The notes under the pieces were generated by a model. It had not been told where the DNA came from, searched no databases, and worked only from the letters and a program-made list of their open reading frames with translations. The position numbers were made by a program, and so were the translations under genes. Shown here piece by piece: positions 1 to 13,300 of a DNA stretch of 64,000 bases; position 1 is the stretch's first letter; every line of letters starts with the position of its first letter. This DNA is from Plazaster borealis (lineage: Eukaryota > Echinodermata > Asteroidea > Forcipulatida > Labidiasteridae). Location of the stretch: NCBI GenBank assembly GCA_021014325.1, contig CM037473.1, forward strand, positions 24,232,822 to 24,296,821, in the 5' to 3' direction.

Positions 1-60
1 TAACATGGCTTTCATTGGAAAATGTCAATTCAGGACGTGAATTGCTCTGGCCTTTTTTGT

Positions 61-425
61 TTAAAGGAACGTTACAGAACTGGTAATTAAAATTTTCTTG
101 AAGATCACAGATTTACATAAAACTTACACGGTCTAATGACGATGATAGTAGAAAACATCCCTAGAAATATTTCTGTCTGAAATGCCATATTTGATGAGAA
201 ATAAATAAAACTAATTTCCGATTGGAGTTTATCGCTCATGAGCGTTTTATTCATGCATTGTATAACACATGCAAATGTGTAATCGGTTTTTCACTATTTT
301 CTCGTGACCCAGGTGGCCGATCGATCTCAAACTTCTACAGGTTTGTCAGTTTATGTATATGGTGGATTATATAAAGTGCTTACACTGTTTTGTGCGCAAA
401 AACCAATTCTGTAATGTTCCTTTAA
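61..425. mobile_element. MITE family C, copy 1
   Basis: The element begins TTAAAGGAACGTTACAGAAC and ends GTAATGTTCCTTTAA, so its termini are inverted repeats that include TTAA. A near-identical copy lies at 58003-58363. There is no coding capacity. The TTAA ends fit piggyBac-type target duplication, but TTAA could also be part of the TIR. Confidence 0.8.
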
Positions 426-805
426 GTGGAAGTAGGTCAAATCTTGCAGCCGTTTGCGACCGCTATGGGCATTTTGGTACAAGCCGCTTCTGGCCGCTAT
501 GGTCTCTAAAGGGTAAAACAGAGTTCTGAACATATTTCTTTGCTCAATGGATTAACCTGGTAACTCTGCTGCCAACAAAGCATCCAAGAAAATCTCCAAT
601 TGGGCATCTTTGGCTGTGGCTACAGGTGTTTACCTCAGGAAATGTTGAAGTGTTGTCAGTCTAACCATATGTAACTATGGTTTACTTCCATTCTTGTGGA
701 CTGCCCTCAGTGGTACATGAGCATTTGCTCATTTCACATGCAGATTGTACACTCTGTTTGTGCAGCTATGTTGTCAGTCGTAGCCACATTCATCTACCAA
801 ACACA

Positions 806-1293
806 GTCAGAGCTCAAATTTTACACTGGACGACAGGGCTGAAGCCAGTAGTTTTAATGTCGGGCCAGTAAACTCATGACTGAACTAATCTGGCGGTCTT
901 GTGTTTTTTCAATTGAATAATATTATATGGTGTTCATGTTGACTTTGAGTCTGATAAAATACCTTTCAATTCTATACAGTACTGAAGTATATTTTATACT
1001 CATAAAGACAAAATGAGATAAATCTTCTCTTACATGTCTTAGTGCTTGTTTAAATAAAAACAGTTAATGTATCTTAAGCTCAGTCAGGAAATATTTTTCT
1101 CATTTTGATTCTGGTCTTGTAAAAACAATTCTGGTCCAGTAAACATTTTGACATGTGCTTGTTCAAATAAAAATCAGTTAAATGTATCTTAAGCTCAGTC
1201 AGGAAATTTTTTTCTCATTTTGATTCTGGTCTTGTAAAAACCGTTCTGGTTCAGTAAACATGTTTAGCAACAAGCCCCAAATTCGAGCCCTGG
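806..1293 (+). repeat. MITE-like element, left member of an inverted pair around ABCB exon 1
   Basis: It starts near AGAGCTCAAATTTTACACTGG and ends near CCAAATTCGAGCCCTGG, so its ends are inverted repeats. The same sequence occurs in reverse orientation at about 2093-2482. Inside, a block of about 113 bp is duplicated in tandem (1043-1155 and 1156-1264). Confidence 0.7.
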
Positions 1294-1514
1294 ACAGTCA
1301 TCTACCACAAACATGTTCTTCAAAACTCCACAGTCTCCTGTGGACTTGGGTGGAAGTACATTACATTGACACAGCAATACACGTTTTTCAAAACGCCACA
1401 AAATTTCAACTTTTAGGAAGTCTGTGGATTGAATTGATTCTTGAACAACATTAACTTATAGTTGGAGTGATCTTATATTAATGAAAACTTGTATCATTTC
1501 TGTCATTTTTTCAG

Positions 1515-1650
1515 GTCAACATTTCCATGTTGGTGCGTTACTTGTTTCAAATCGTGGGTTCCATTGTCATCATGTTCACACAGAGTGCTGCTTTGACTGG
1601 TGTCCTCTTATCTGTTGTGCCTATTGTAGCAATAGGTGCTGTACAGTACG
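1515..1650 (+). CDS. ABCB-like exon 1 in window (transmembrane helices)
   Basis: The acceptor is TTTTTTCAG and the donor is TACG|GTAAGA. It encodes residues 1-45 plus the first base of codon 46, beginning [16 protein letters not shown]. Two hydrophobic stretches match ABCB transmembrane helices before the coupling helix. No preceding exon was found in 1-1514, so the upstream exon(s) lie outside the window. The exon sits between two oppositely oriented copies of one repeat (about 806-1293 and 2093-2482). Confidence 0.88.
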
Positions 1651-1966
1651 GTAAGACAATTTGTGATGCTCCATGTCTATAGTCACAGTGTTTTCACTTT
1701 TGTTCGTCCTGGCCATCTTAGATTGGATTGTCTTCTTGTTGAACTCCCTCCTACTTCCCCTCTTCCCCAATCCGCTCCCCTTCTACACATTCCTCATCCC
1801 CACCCCAATCTCTTCCCCATCTCATTCTTACCTACTGTACCGCTATACATCTATTCTTTTGATTGGCATTTGTTATACAATTTATCTTTCATCTTGAATG
1901 TTGTTGATGTATGACATTTCTTACTTTGTATGTACATGTTTGTATTTGGAATGTTTTGGCCGAATA

Positions 1967-2003
<37 letters not shown>

Positions 2004-5000
2004 TAAACCAGGCACTTTCTGCCAAAATCTCAGAACTGGGTTTATTTGCTCATCAAATCACTGAGAATAAGAGCTGCTTTAAAACAACACCTACCAGGGC
2101 TTGAATTTTGGGGAAAATCCACAAGACTGCAGGACTTGTAGCTCAGAATCTTTACTGGACCAGGGTTTTATTTACAAGACCAGAATCAAAATGAGAAGAG
2201 ACTAGAATCAAAATGATAACACAGTTTTAGCATCTGAACTGTTTTATTTGAACAAACACTCAGAGAAGAGTTATCTCTTCTGTCTTATGGATGATACTCA
2301 GCAGGATTGAAAGATATTTGTGGAACTTTAACTCAACATTTGAACATCATTCTTTTGTGACAAAGATGTTGAATTGAAAAAAACCCAAGACCACCGTACT
2401 TGTCCTGTCTTGAGTTTACTGGCCCGACACTGAAATCAGTGGCCTCGGTCCTGCGGTCCAGTGAAAAATTTGAGCCCTGCCTACATGTTATTAGGGCCTA
2501 CAATGTAAGTGCTTTTCAACATCTAGAATGTTTAAAATATCACATCACATTGATGTTATGGCTGATGTGTCAGTTTCCTTCACCTTTAATTCCATTTCAC
2601 TATTTCACTAGTGCCTGATTTTGACGTATGATATCATAGTTAACACTTATTACACTTTACCCTCTTGTGTAATTTGATTTAAGATGTTTTTGAAATCATT
2701 TGATTTCCTCAGGCAAGTTCATGAAGAACATTCAGAAGAATTTCCAAGATGCCTTGGCTAGTGCAGGGACTGCTGCAGAGGAGTCTATCTCCAGCATACG
2801 TACTGTCAGATCCTTCAGTGGGGAGAAAAAGTCACAGCAATCCTATGATACAGAGATCGACAAGAGCTACAAGTATGGCAGGTCACTGTCCTTTGGAGTA
2901 GGTATCTTCAATGGACTGATTGGTATTGTGTCACAGGTTAGTAGCAAAGTCCTATGTGTATACAGTGTATTTAAATTCGATGGTATTTTATCACAAATGT
3001 GAACCAAGTTCCATGGTATACAAGTATAATTTCTATTTATAACAATATTCATAATATGTAGAATGAAAATGCTATTAGAATTGTTGGAACCAAGTTACTG
3101 CACTGTATGCAAACATACAATGTGTGTTAAGAATCATTATACTATAATCGCAGTATAGAACGAAAATCCAATTTTGTACAGAGTATTTAGAACCATTGGT
3201 ATTTTTATCAGAGATTTGAACCAAGTTCCTACACACTATGCTTACAGACACGTACATGTACATAATCATCTTTTGGCATATCACAGTATAGAATGAAAAT
3301 CCCATTTTTATAGAGTGTATTTAAAATATTGGTTAGAATGTCAAAGGTTAGAACCAAGTTCCTACGAATGCACAGTGTATTTAGAATCATCAGTATTTTA
3401 TCAAAGGTTAGATCCAAGTTCCTACATGTACATGTTAGAAATTCTTTATATTTTGTCACAGGTTAGAACTGAGTTCCTAAAGTGTGTACATTGTATTTAG
3501 AACCATTGGTTACTTCATCAAATGTTAGAACCAAATTCCTACGCTGTTTGCAAACATACATTGTGTGTTAAGAATCATTGGTATTTTATCAAAGGTTAGA
3601 ACCAGGTTCCTATATGCAATTTATACATGCAGCGTATATTTAGAATTATAAATATTCTATCACAGGTTAGAACCGAATACATTGTATTTACATTTTGAAC
3701 TAATGGTATTTTAACAAAGGTTAGAACCGAGTTCCTATGCAAACTTGCACAGTGTGATATTCTTGACATTTTGTGACAGGTTAGAACTGAGTTGTTTTGT
3801 TCATACATTGTATTCAGAATCATTAGTAGTTTGTTATGGTTAGAATTAGAACCAAGTTCCTACACTACGTCATTGGTATTTATCACAGTATAGAACAACC
3901 ATCCCTAGTGTGTTTAGAATCATTGGTATTTATCAAAGATTCGAACCTGGTTCCTATGCATGCATGCATGCACAGTGTATTTAGAACCATTGGTATTTTA
4001 ACAGAGGTTAGAACCAAGTTCCTAGCAATGCGTATACAGTGTGTATTTAGAATCATCGTTATTTTATCAAATATTGGAACCTAATTCCTATACATGCATG
4101 CACAGTGTATTTAGAACCATTGGTATTTTAACAGAGGTTAGATCTAAGTTCATACACATACATGCACAGTGTGTTTAAAATTCATGACATTTTATCACAC
4201 ATTACAACTGAGTTTCTATGTTTTACATTATATTTAGAATCATTGGTACTTTTTGTTCAAGGTAAGAAGTCAGAACTTATTAATTGATTATTAAACTACA
4301 GGGAGCGATAACATTAGTGCTATGGTATGGAGGAAAGCTGGTTCACCAGAATGTCACAACAGGTGGAGCACATGGTATCTCTGTTGGTATTCTAACAGGT
4401 GAGATAAAATGCTAACAAACTTTCAACTTGTCAAATGTTACATGCGGAACTCTTCTCATTTTGAATAAGCAACGTCTTTGACGGGAAGTGCGTGGTTGTG
4501 ACATGGAGCATGGACACAAACATGTATGTATTTACAGTATGTAATTTAACTATAAAGAAAATCCTTGGTCGTTAATAACTACATCAATTTCCACCAATCT
4601 CATCCAGGCTTGTTACAGAATAGTGTAGTTTAAAGACCGATTCATATTTGCCGCGACTGCGCGCACGCAGCCAACAATGCGAATTTGGATTTAACGTTCA
4701 TACATTCATCAAAATAAAAAACAAGTACATATTAAATTTTGCGTTCGCCCGCAGAAACGCACGCGTCAACTTGTGTTAATACATTTGTGCAGTGCCAGGA
4801 TCTTTTCTTTTAGATGATTGATTTATCCTTGCATTTCTTCCAATCTTTATGGCAGATTTTCCCATTTCCTTCCATGAAGTCACTTTCCTCTGTACATCTC
4901 TGTATTCTTTCAAACTTGTGTTATACAGATGTGGAAATAGGCGCACGGTTTTCATCTTCTCTAAGCAGGTTCTTGCCATCATTCACTGACACTGCGTATA

Positions 5001-7264
5001 CGCATCCAACAAATGTTAAAACATTTCAATTTGTCCGACTACGCATCAGACTTGTGTGAACGACCTAGTTTTTTATTTTTTTTATTTGGACGCAGAAGCG
5101 CAATAGTGACTACGCACTGTGCTTCCATTTACACACTGCACACTGTGATAAATGGGTCCTCGCGCTGCGTAAGCAGTAAAAACGAAGTGAGTATGAACTG
5201 GCCTTAATAGTACAGAAAGTCTTTAGCCATTATTAATTGATTCCAATTTACCCTTCCAGCTTTCATGCTTTACACTCTCAACGTTGCGATGGCCTTTGCT
5301 TTCTTGGCCTCCCTCTACGGGGACTTCATGAAAGCTGTCGGGGCATCAGTCAGAATTTTTGACCTGATGGACCGAGAACCGTTGGTCAAAAATGAAGGAG
5401 GTTGTGAACTGATCGGTTTCAATGGGGAACTCGAGTTTAGCGATGTGTGTTTCACTTATCCATCTAGGCCAGAAAACCAAGTGCTGAAGGTAAAACCAAG
5501 TTATTAGTTTTATTATCATAATTGTACACATAATAGCATTGCTTTTTCTTGCTTTTGACTTTGTTGCTTGTTTTTAAACATAACAAGCATGATATTCTTC
5601 CTACTTTAGTCTAATTTCCGATTTGTTTTGCCCGTGGAAAAATCAGAAAAATTATGATTAAATAGCCTGAAAAGTCTCTTGAAGCCTACACCACGTGTAC
5701 ATGTAGGTCAGATCTTGTACTCGATAATATGTTCCTAATTTTTTCCAAGGACCAAATATCATGCCTAACATAAGTAAATAAATATCATTTAAAAAAATGA
5801 GCATTGCTTAAAATGGACATTGATGGGCCTGATACTACACAGAGACAATGGGGGCAATGCCTTCTTGCCTCTGGCCATTGTCTTTGTGCCCCTCAAAGTG
5901 TTCTCATGGAAATTACATTTCTCTCGTATTGGTGACCTTTATCAACGATGAAAAACTGCCTTGCCCTTACAAGAACCAATTATCAGGTTTAAGGCCGGTT
6001 GAAGCCCTGGCGGCCTTTCACTTTTGTATTATACTACAGTGGAGTCCTGGAGATGTGTGTCTGTTTCTGGGGCAGAAAATGTTCAAAGCTTCATACCTCA
6101 AATCTCACCCGCAAGAAGCCACTAATTTCACCCAATTCACATTCCATGGTAGCATAATTTTTTCTGCGGTGGGTTTTGGACGTCATATATTCCTCATAAA
6201 TTCGTCATTTAAGATATATATTGCAGAAACAGACCCTTATATCTAGGACTCTGTATCTGTGTACAGCACAAAGAAAGAGTCCTATATAGGGCTAAGCGCG
6301 GTTCATACTTCCTGCGAATGCGAATGTGAAGTGAAGTTGACGTCACAAATTCTCAACGAACAACTTGCAAAATTTGCCCTGTGCTCAGCTCTTGTGAAAC
6401 ATTAGCAGCGAAAAACAGAGCTGTGACATCAAATTTGCACCAAGTACTTGCAGGAAGTGTGAACCGGGCTTTACATTGATAAAGACAGAACAATCTTTAC
6501 AGTGCTTAGTACTTGTAGTAACTTGCAAAGTCTGTATTCTGTATAGCGCCCTCTCTTGGTTGTTATTGTTTAGTGTTATTGTGTTACAAAATGGTTGCTG
6601 TTGAGCCGGTCACGTACAAATAAAGTTAGTTGAGTTTCAAGGAATTATTGTTTCCATGACTGGTTATAATAGTACTGCAATCAATTTTTCTTCTTGTAGC
6701 CCCTTACCAAGATTGGCTTTTAGCCTTGTTTAGGGCAAACTTGAATTAAAAATTAATAATAAAAAGACAGCAAAGTTTAAAATCAAACCCTCTGTTAATT
6801 ATTAAGTGCTTTTTTTCTTCTAAGGGTGTTACTTTTAACATGAAGCCTGGTCAGATGGTGGCGTTAGTCGGACCCTCTGGTGGTGGCAAGTCAACAATAG
6901 TTAATCTTATCGAGAGATTCTATAAACCAGATTCAGGCCAAGTAAAGCTTGGTAAGTTTAACATTTTACGCCCCCGCCATTTTTACCATCGTACAGGGTA
7001 ATGGCCATACCTAGGGTGAGGAAACAGCTTTTTCCTTATGCTCTGGCAAATGCATGTTTGTCAACCTGATAAATCCAGGGGCCAATTTCTAAATTGCACC
7101 TCCATTCAGCCTAACAGTAACACACAATTTAAAAAAAAGGGAGTAAGAACAATATAAACTAGACATTGCGCTGCTGAACGGTAAGGCCAAGTAAAATAAA
7201 TAACATGTTGCTCGTCCCCGCCCGCCTCGGTTTTGGCAGCCGCACCGATTGTTTTGTTATTTGT

Positions 7265-7302
<38 letters not shown>

Positions 7303-10300
7303 AAAATCAATTTACATATTATTTTTAGCTATTTCCAATGTACCCTTTATTTTTATTGAGCAGTTTCATCATCTGTCTTACATGTAGGCCTACAAGAATA
7401 GCTATTGCAACGCATAATGAGAAACTCTTTACTTTGAAACGTTTTGCCCTTCAGGTTTGCATGCCACAGGTCTTTGCACAAGGACGCGATGCCACGCACA
7501 CAGAACTTTGGAGCAAAATCAAGAATGACTCTTTAGAAATAATTACAATGTATCAAAATGGACACAGAAACACACACAGAATTTGAGGACATACAGAACA
7601 TACTCATAAAACCATAAAATCATCTTCAAATACGATATGGCGGCCATCTTAGACATGGTGGCCATCTTGAAAAAAATAACAAAAACATTGAAAATAACAA
7701 ATAACAAGGACCTCCCTCACCAACTTTTTCCAAAAGTCCGGACGAGCAACATGTTATTTATTTTACTTGGCCTAAGCAAATTTTCGTGCTAACTCTAGCA
7801 GGAAAATTTGCTTAAGCGTGAGCGTACTTCACAGAATAGCAAGAAAATTAGGCGGCCAGCTTGCGCGTCCACCATGGATTTGCATTGTTACGTCATTCAT
7901 TTTCCTACAGTAAGCACCGGAAGGTTACCATGCCTTTTTGGGTGCTTACGGTTAGCAGCACTATGAAATGGAAACTCGTGCGGTAAGCACAAATAGGCCG
8001 TTAAGCAGCTCTATGAAATTGGACCCAGGACTTCCCTTCGTTCCTTTCACTCATAGAACAAGGTGCTCATAGATTAAGACATGAGTTATAATAACAGTGG
8101 GTGTTTTTATCCCGATGGATAAAGAATGGGAACCAGTCTAAGTGTCAAATGCCTTCTTTAAAAATAACCTCTCCAGTGTAAACTCTAGGTTGCGCACTGT
8201 ATTATAAATTTCCCCTCAAGTAATAAACCACAAAGGAAACTGACTGGGATTGCCAACATAGGACTAGATAGCTCAGTTAGTAGAGCGCCGGCACGTTAAT
8301 CCAGAGGTTGCGGGTTCAAATCCTACTCTTGTCAATTTTTTTTGTTCGAGCCAAAATTATTTAAACATTTACCCAATCACTTTCCATTGTGGTTTATTAC
8401 TTGATATTTGAAATAAAAAGTATCCCCTTCAGGTGATCCCTCTGCTGCCACTTTGTATCGTAAACTTGGGTGAGATCCCTGGCTATATGGCAGTTACAGA
8501 TTGAATGGCTTCTGACTGGCACCTCAGAAAACAAAGATATTGACAACATTGCGAGACTGCCAAGGAACGGCTAGATAACTCAGTTGGTAGAGTGCCGGCA
8601 CGTTAGTCCGGAGGTTGCAAGTTGAAGTCCTGCTCTAGTCAATTTTTCTTTGTTCAACCCAAATTTATTTCAATTTCTGATAATTAATCTTGAATGGGTT
8701 TTTTTATCTCGTATTCACTTCTATCCTTAATTTTTTTCCTCTAGGTGGTGTTGATTTGTGTGAGCTTGATCCATTGTGGTTCCGTAGTAAGATGTCTATG
8801 GTCAGTCAAGAGCCTTCCCTCTTTGCTTGTTCAATCAAAGAGAACATTGCGTATGGGAGAGATACAACAGATGAAGAGGTATGTCCATGTTACCATGATT
8901 CAGGTGTAAATACATTCAGCTGTAAGGAGGAAAATATTTAATAGACGTAGGAATTTCCATCAGGGATAAAGAATAATCTTTTTTGGTTTTACCCAAAGGT
9001 GTGTGATAAGTACTGTATACTACTTGAGTGGGATTTGAACCCACAACCTCCGCATTCTAGAGCAGATATCGTATACAATTGTACATTGGTTTCTATTAAA
9101 ACGACTGATATATAACGCAAGCATTTCAGCAATATTTCTGTATTTGAAACCAGGGCACATAAAACTGTTGTGCATGTAGAGTTGTGTTTACATTGTAATC
9201 TCCTTAGCTGCATTAGCGCCCTCTGTTGATGGAGTGTGTGTTTTATTGTTCTGGCATATGCAAAGTGTTACAACTCTTAATTGATTTGTTTTGATACTTA
9301 CTTGGTACTTGGTACTTGGTTGTTTTCCTCCAGAACTCTTCAACAAGGGTGGTCAAGCCTTTTGTTTTGTTTTTTGGCCTATATATTGTTTTCAAGTAAA
9401 TGTCTAAAAACCAGGGCCCAATTTCATAAAGCATGTTATCATAAAAACTTGCCAAGCACATAAATATATTGCTTAGTAGAAATAGGTTACCAGCCCTTAA
9501 TACCATACAGTTTACATTGCTGCGACTGGTACCCCACTCAGTTCTTGCTTAGCAAAGATATTTCCTAAGCAGAATTATCTGCTGAACAGCTTTATGAAAT
9601 TGGGCCCTGGTGTGAAGGAGAATCTATTTGCTGATGGTCTTTATTGCGGGAGTACGGGTGCACTTGTCTTTCTGAATCTCATATTTTTAATTCTCTGTGT
9701 GCAATGTCTAGTTTTATATTGTTCTTACTCTCATTTGTAATCTTGCCCTTTTTGGGGGTTTTGGCTATCCGCCGAAACCACCTTTGTTTTCGTCGAGATT
9801 TGTTTTTTCTTTTTCGTATTATTATTATTTTTCCATTAGAAAAATTCTCTTAGCATTAACCAGTGAAATTTTTTATCGTTCGATCTCAGGAATTACAGTC
9901 TTAAAACACACAAACGACACATCAAATGAAAGCTTGTGCTCTAACTTAGATCAAACAGCAGTCTATTTGAGTGTTTTTCATTCATTTCTTGGCGATATTA
10001 CCGGTTTAAAAACGCCCGTCAAAAAAGCATGATCGCCGTGTCTGTGTACATTGCCCGTACAACTCCACTGTACATTACTATTACGGTCCGTACATCACTG
10101 AGCCATTCCGTTGCACGCGTGGCATATTCATTCTCCTGGCTTGTGGTTTCTAACGATGGCAGGATCGTATCCGGGTACATTACGGGTGGGTATCTACATG
10201 TACAAACAACGGTGAACTTGAATTAGCGCCCTCAGCGCCCTCTCGCTAGTGGAGAGTCCTCACGGGGAAGCTATCCGTTCACAGATCTCTCAATATGGGT

Positions 10301-13300
10301 GCACCAAAGATCGTATAGCGCCGCGTGGGGTGGACCCACTAAATTTGGAGGGAGACTACTCAACTGGCCAAGGGACTCCCCATATCAAATTGAGCAGAGA
10401 ATAACAATTCAAGAGTCAATTAATAATGTTCCCGTTACTGTAAGAAGCTGTGAGAAAGTCAATTTATAAAATCAATTTACATTTTACATGATTGAAAAAC
10501 TGTCTGAGATTTTAACTTGCTGTTCTTGTTCAGCAATGTTTCGGTGCAAAACTTCGGTCGCAGCAGTCAATAAATAGAATCTTGATTTTCATTGGGAACC
10601 ACCAGTGTATGCTAGATGGTTCATTGCTAACGCGGGATACCAGGGAAACCTTGCTGTTGCATTAAATATTGATCGCGCAAATGTTTTAGCTTTTCAGTTG
10701 CGGTGGGGGGGTTTTCTGCTGAAAATGCATATCAAGCACTTGTAAAACTCAATGGATCAGTATCTTTTCTGAAGATTTCACATGAATTGATGAATGCCTA
10801 CTTAGTATGGAATCTGCCCCGTTTTTTAAACCATGCAAGCCTCCTAATCCCACCATTGTCCGGAGTTTGGAATTATCAACCTGCTCGCTACATCGTGACT
10901 CCAGTTTCGGATTAGTATTGCTAGCGATAGCGTCCAGTTAGCACCTCTATTGATTGTCTTACAAGCCATAAATAACGATTTTTAGGCTGTTAAAGGTATT
11001 TCCTTTGTTGGTTTTTATTATTATTCTCGTTACAAAAGGGTTGAAAACAATGTTTTGCTCGGAACGGGCCGACAAAATTACCTCGTTGTAACCGTGTTCT
11101 CGCTACTACCGTGCTCGTATAATCCATATTTAAATGCATTGAAACACGCACGGGGCAGTTCGGGACCGACAAAAAACCTTGTATTAACAGGAACCTCGTA
11201 ATATGCGAGCTCTTAATAACGGGAGTCGACTGTACTCTCTGTGCCACTTGTACCTTTACAGCACATGTACTTTATCTTTCATTTATAGTTTTACGACATA
11301 TTGTAGCTCCTCACAAGTGCCACATTCATGACATTCATCCTCCCACATGACCCGAACTATACCGGTCCATCTGCTCCAAACTGGAAATTCAAATATAAAA
11401 AAAGCACCCTAAAGCGACAGGTTCCATTTTCGTTAACTTGACCCACAATCGATCGCCATCATCGGGACTGTGACAACTTATTAATTAACAAACTACATTA
11501 CGTCACCAAGACATTATTCAATTCTTAATAGTTCCCCTTGTTAAAGCCGAAACCCCAGTATTTGTTCGTAACAAATTCAGTTCTAGTTTAATTGTGTGTT
11601 AGGCTGATAGGAGATGCACTTTAGTCCATCAGTTTTTTTACATGTGTGTAAATTGTCGGTTAAGACTGGCTGTTTTTTATTCATTTACTTGTGCCCCTGC
11701 TGCCAAAGTCTGTCGTCGTTTTTGTGTCTCATCTTTGATATATTTTTTTAATAATTGTTTAATTTTTATTAGTAAAAACTGAACTGCTTTAACTGTAAAT
11801 ACTTTTGCAGGCTTGGTTTATGTATGTATCTCTGTGGTTTTAACAGTATTTTTAGTTTTTAAAATAGGTTTAGAGTTTTTAAAGTTAACTATTTTTGTTA
11901 TTGGGGGATATTTTGTGTGCTTTTTGGTAATACTTTGTGCGGTTTCGCTTGTATTTTCTGCTTTTCTGCTACAAAATTATTTTTTTAAGTTTTAATTTTA
12001 CTTTTTGTTCAGTGCTTTGGTGGAGTTTCTTTGTAAGGTGCCCTATAAATTGCACTATTATTATTAATATTAATATTTTATTATGGGAGGGCTGCAAATG
12101 ATCAGCTGTGCTGGATGAGTCACCCTCGTTAAAGTTATTCCTGGAGAGTCCAACCTACGGCAATATTTATTTTCACAAAAGGGGTATTGGCGTTTGGTTA
12201 AGTTTATAAGTAGTGATTCTTCAAATTGAAACTAGTAAAGTTTTAATAGATTTTTATTTTAGGATTCGAACTGCCTCTAGCCACCGGGCTAGCTCGGTAG
12301 TCTAGTGGTAAGACATCTGCTCTAGCAATACAAAGGTCGTGGGTTCGAATCCCATCCAAGTGATTTGCGTGTGGATATTTTTCACAGAACTCGGAAGTGT
12401 TGAGTATACAGTGCTTAATACACGGTGTAAGGGTAAAAATAAATTATATAATAAAGTTTTGTTGCGATCATTACCCATCATTTACTTTGTCTTGAATAGA
12501 TTTTCAATGCAGCCAAGATGGCCAACGCCCATGATTTCATCATGTCGTTTGAAGAAGGGTACGAGACGATGGTTGGGGAGAGAGGGGTGCGTTTGTCCGG
12601 TGGACAGAAGCAGCGAGTTGCTATCGCCAGAGCTCTCATCATGGATCCTAAGATTCTTCTCCTAGATGAGGTAAGTTGAAATCATTGGCTGAAAGGGAAC
12701 GAGGGATAAAGTCAGTGGGATAGAGGGTCCTTAAAGGAACAACATTGGTGAGCGTGAAAATATAAATGTTTACAGATTTGCACATAACTTACATGGTATA
12801 AAGATGGTCATGGTGGAAACCATCCCTTGAAATAGTTTTGCTTGGAATGCTATAGTTTTGAGACTCGAAGAAAACAATTGGTTTTGATCTCGCGTGTCCA
12901 AAACCTATTGTTTGAAAACAGTCTTAACATATAATTGGGTTTTTCACTGTTTTCTTGTGACTCCAATGACTGATTGGCTAACAAAAAGTGACTGCTCTGC
13001 GCAAACGCTTGTTGAAAAACTTTCAAATGCTTGCAGGGCACTTGTCAGGCGCTAAGTACGCGCGTATTTCGACGCAATACCTTCAAATGAATCATGTTTT
13101 TTATATGGTCACCCTGAACTGCATACAGTGAGACGTATCACAAAATTGAAAAGGAATTGGAGGGACCAGTTGCTCTATGACTTGATGCGTTATTTGACAG
13201 CTCACTTTGCGTAGTCTCTAACTCAGAATGTACCCAGCTAACATGCATAGTTGGGCCAGCGTCGGTGAACGTCGGCAAAGTCGGCATCAGAAAACGAACG

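Noticed and set aside
1..1514. An earlier ABCB exon in the first 1.5 kb
   Set aside because: No in-frame segment resembling the preceding ABCB helices (such as the loop with SRL..D) was found between splice-like sites; the sequence is MITE and AT-rich DNA.
8262..8640. Two functional tRNA-Asn genes
   Set aside because: Anticodon stems have mismatches, the loop lacks the usual T33, one B-box is degraded, and both share a non-tRNA T-rich tail, so they fit SINE heads better.
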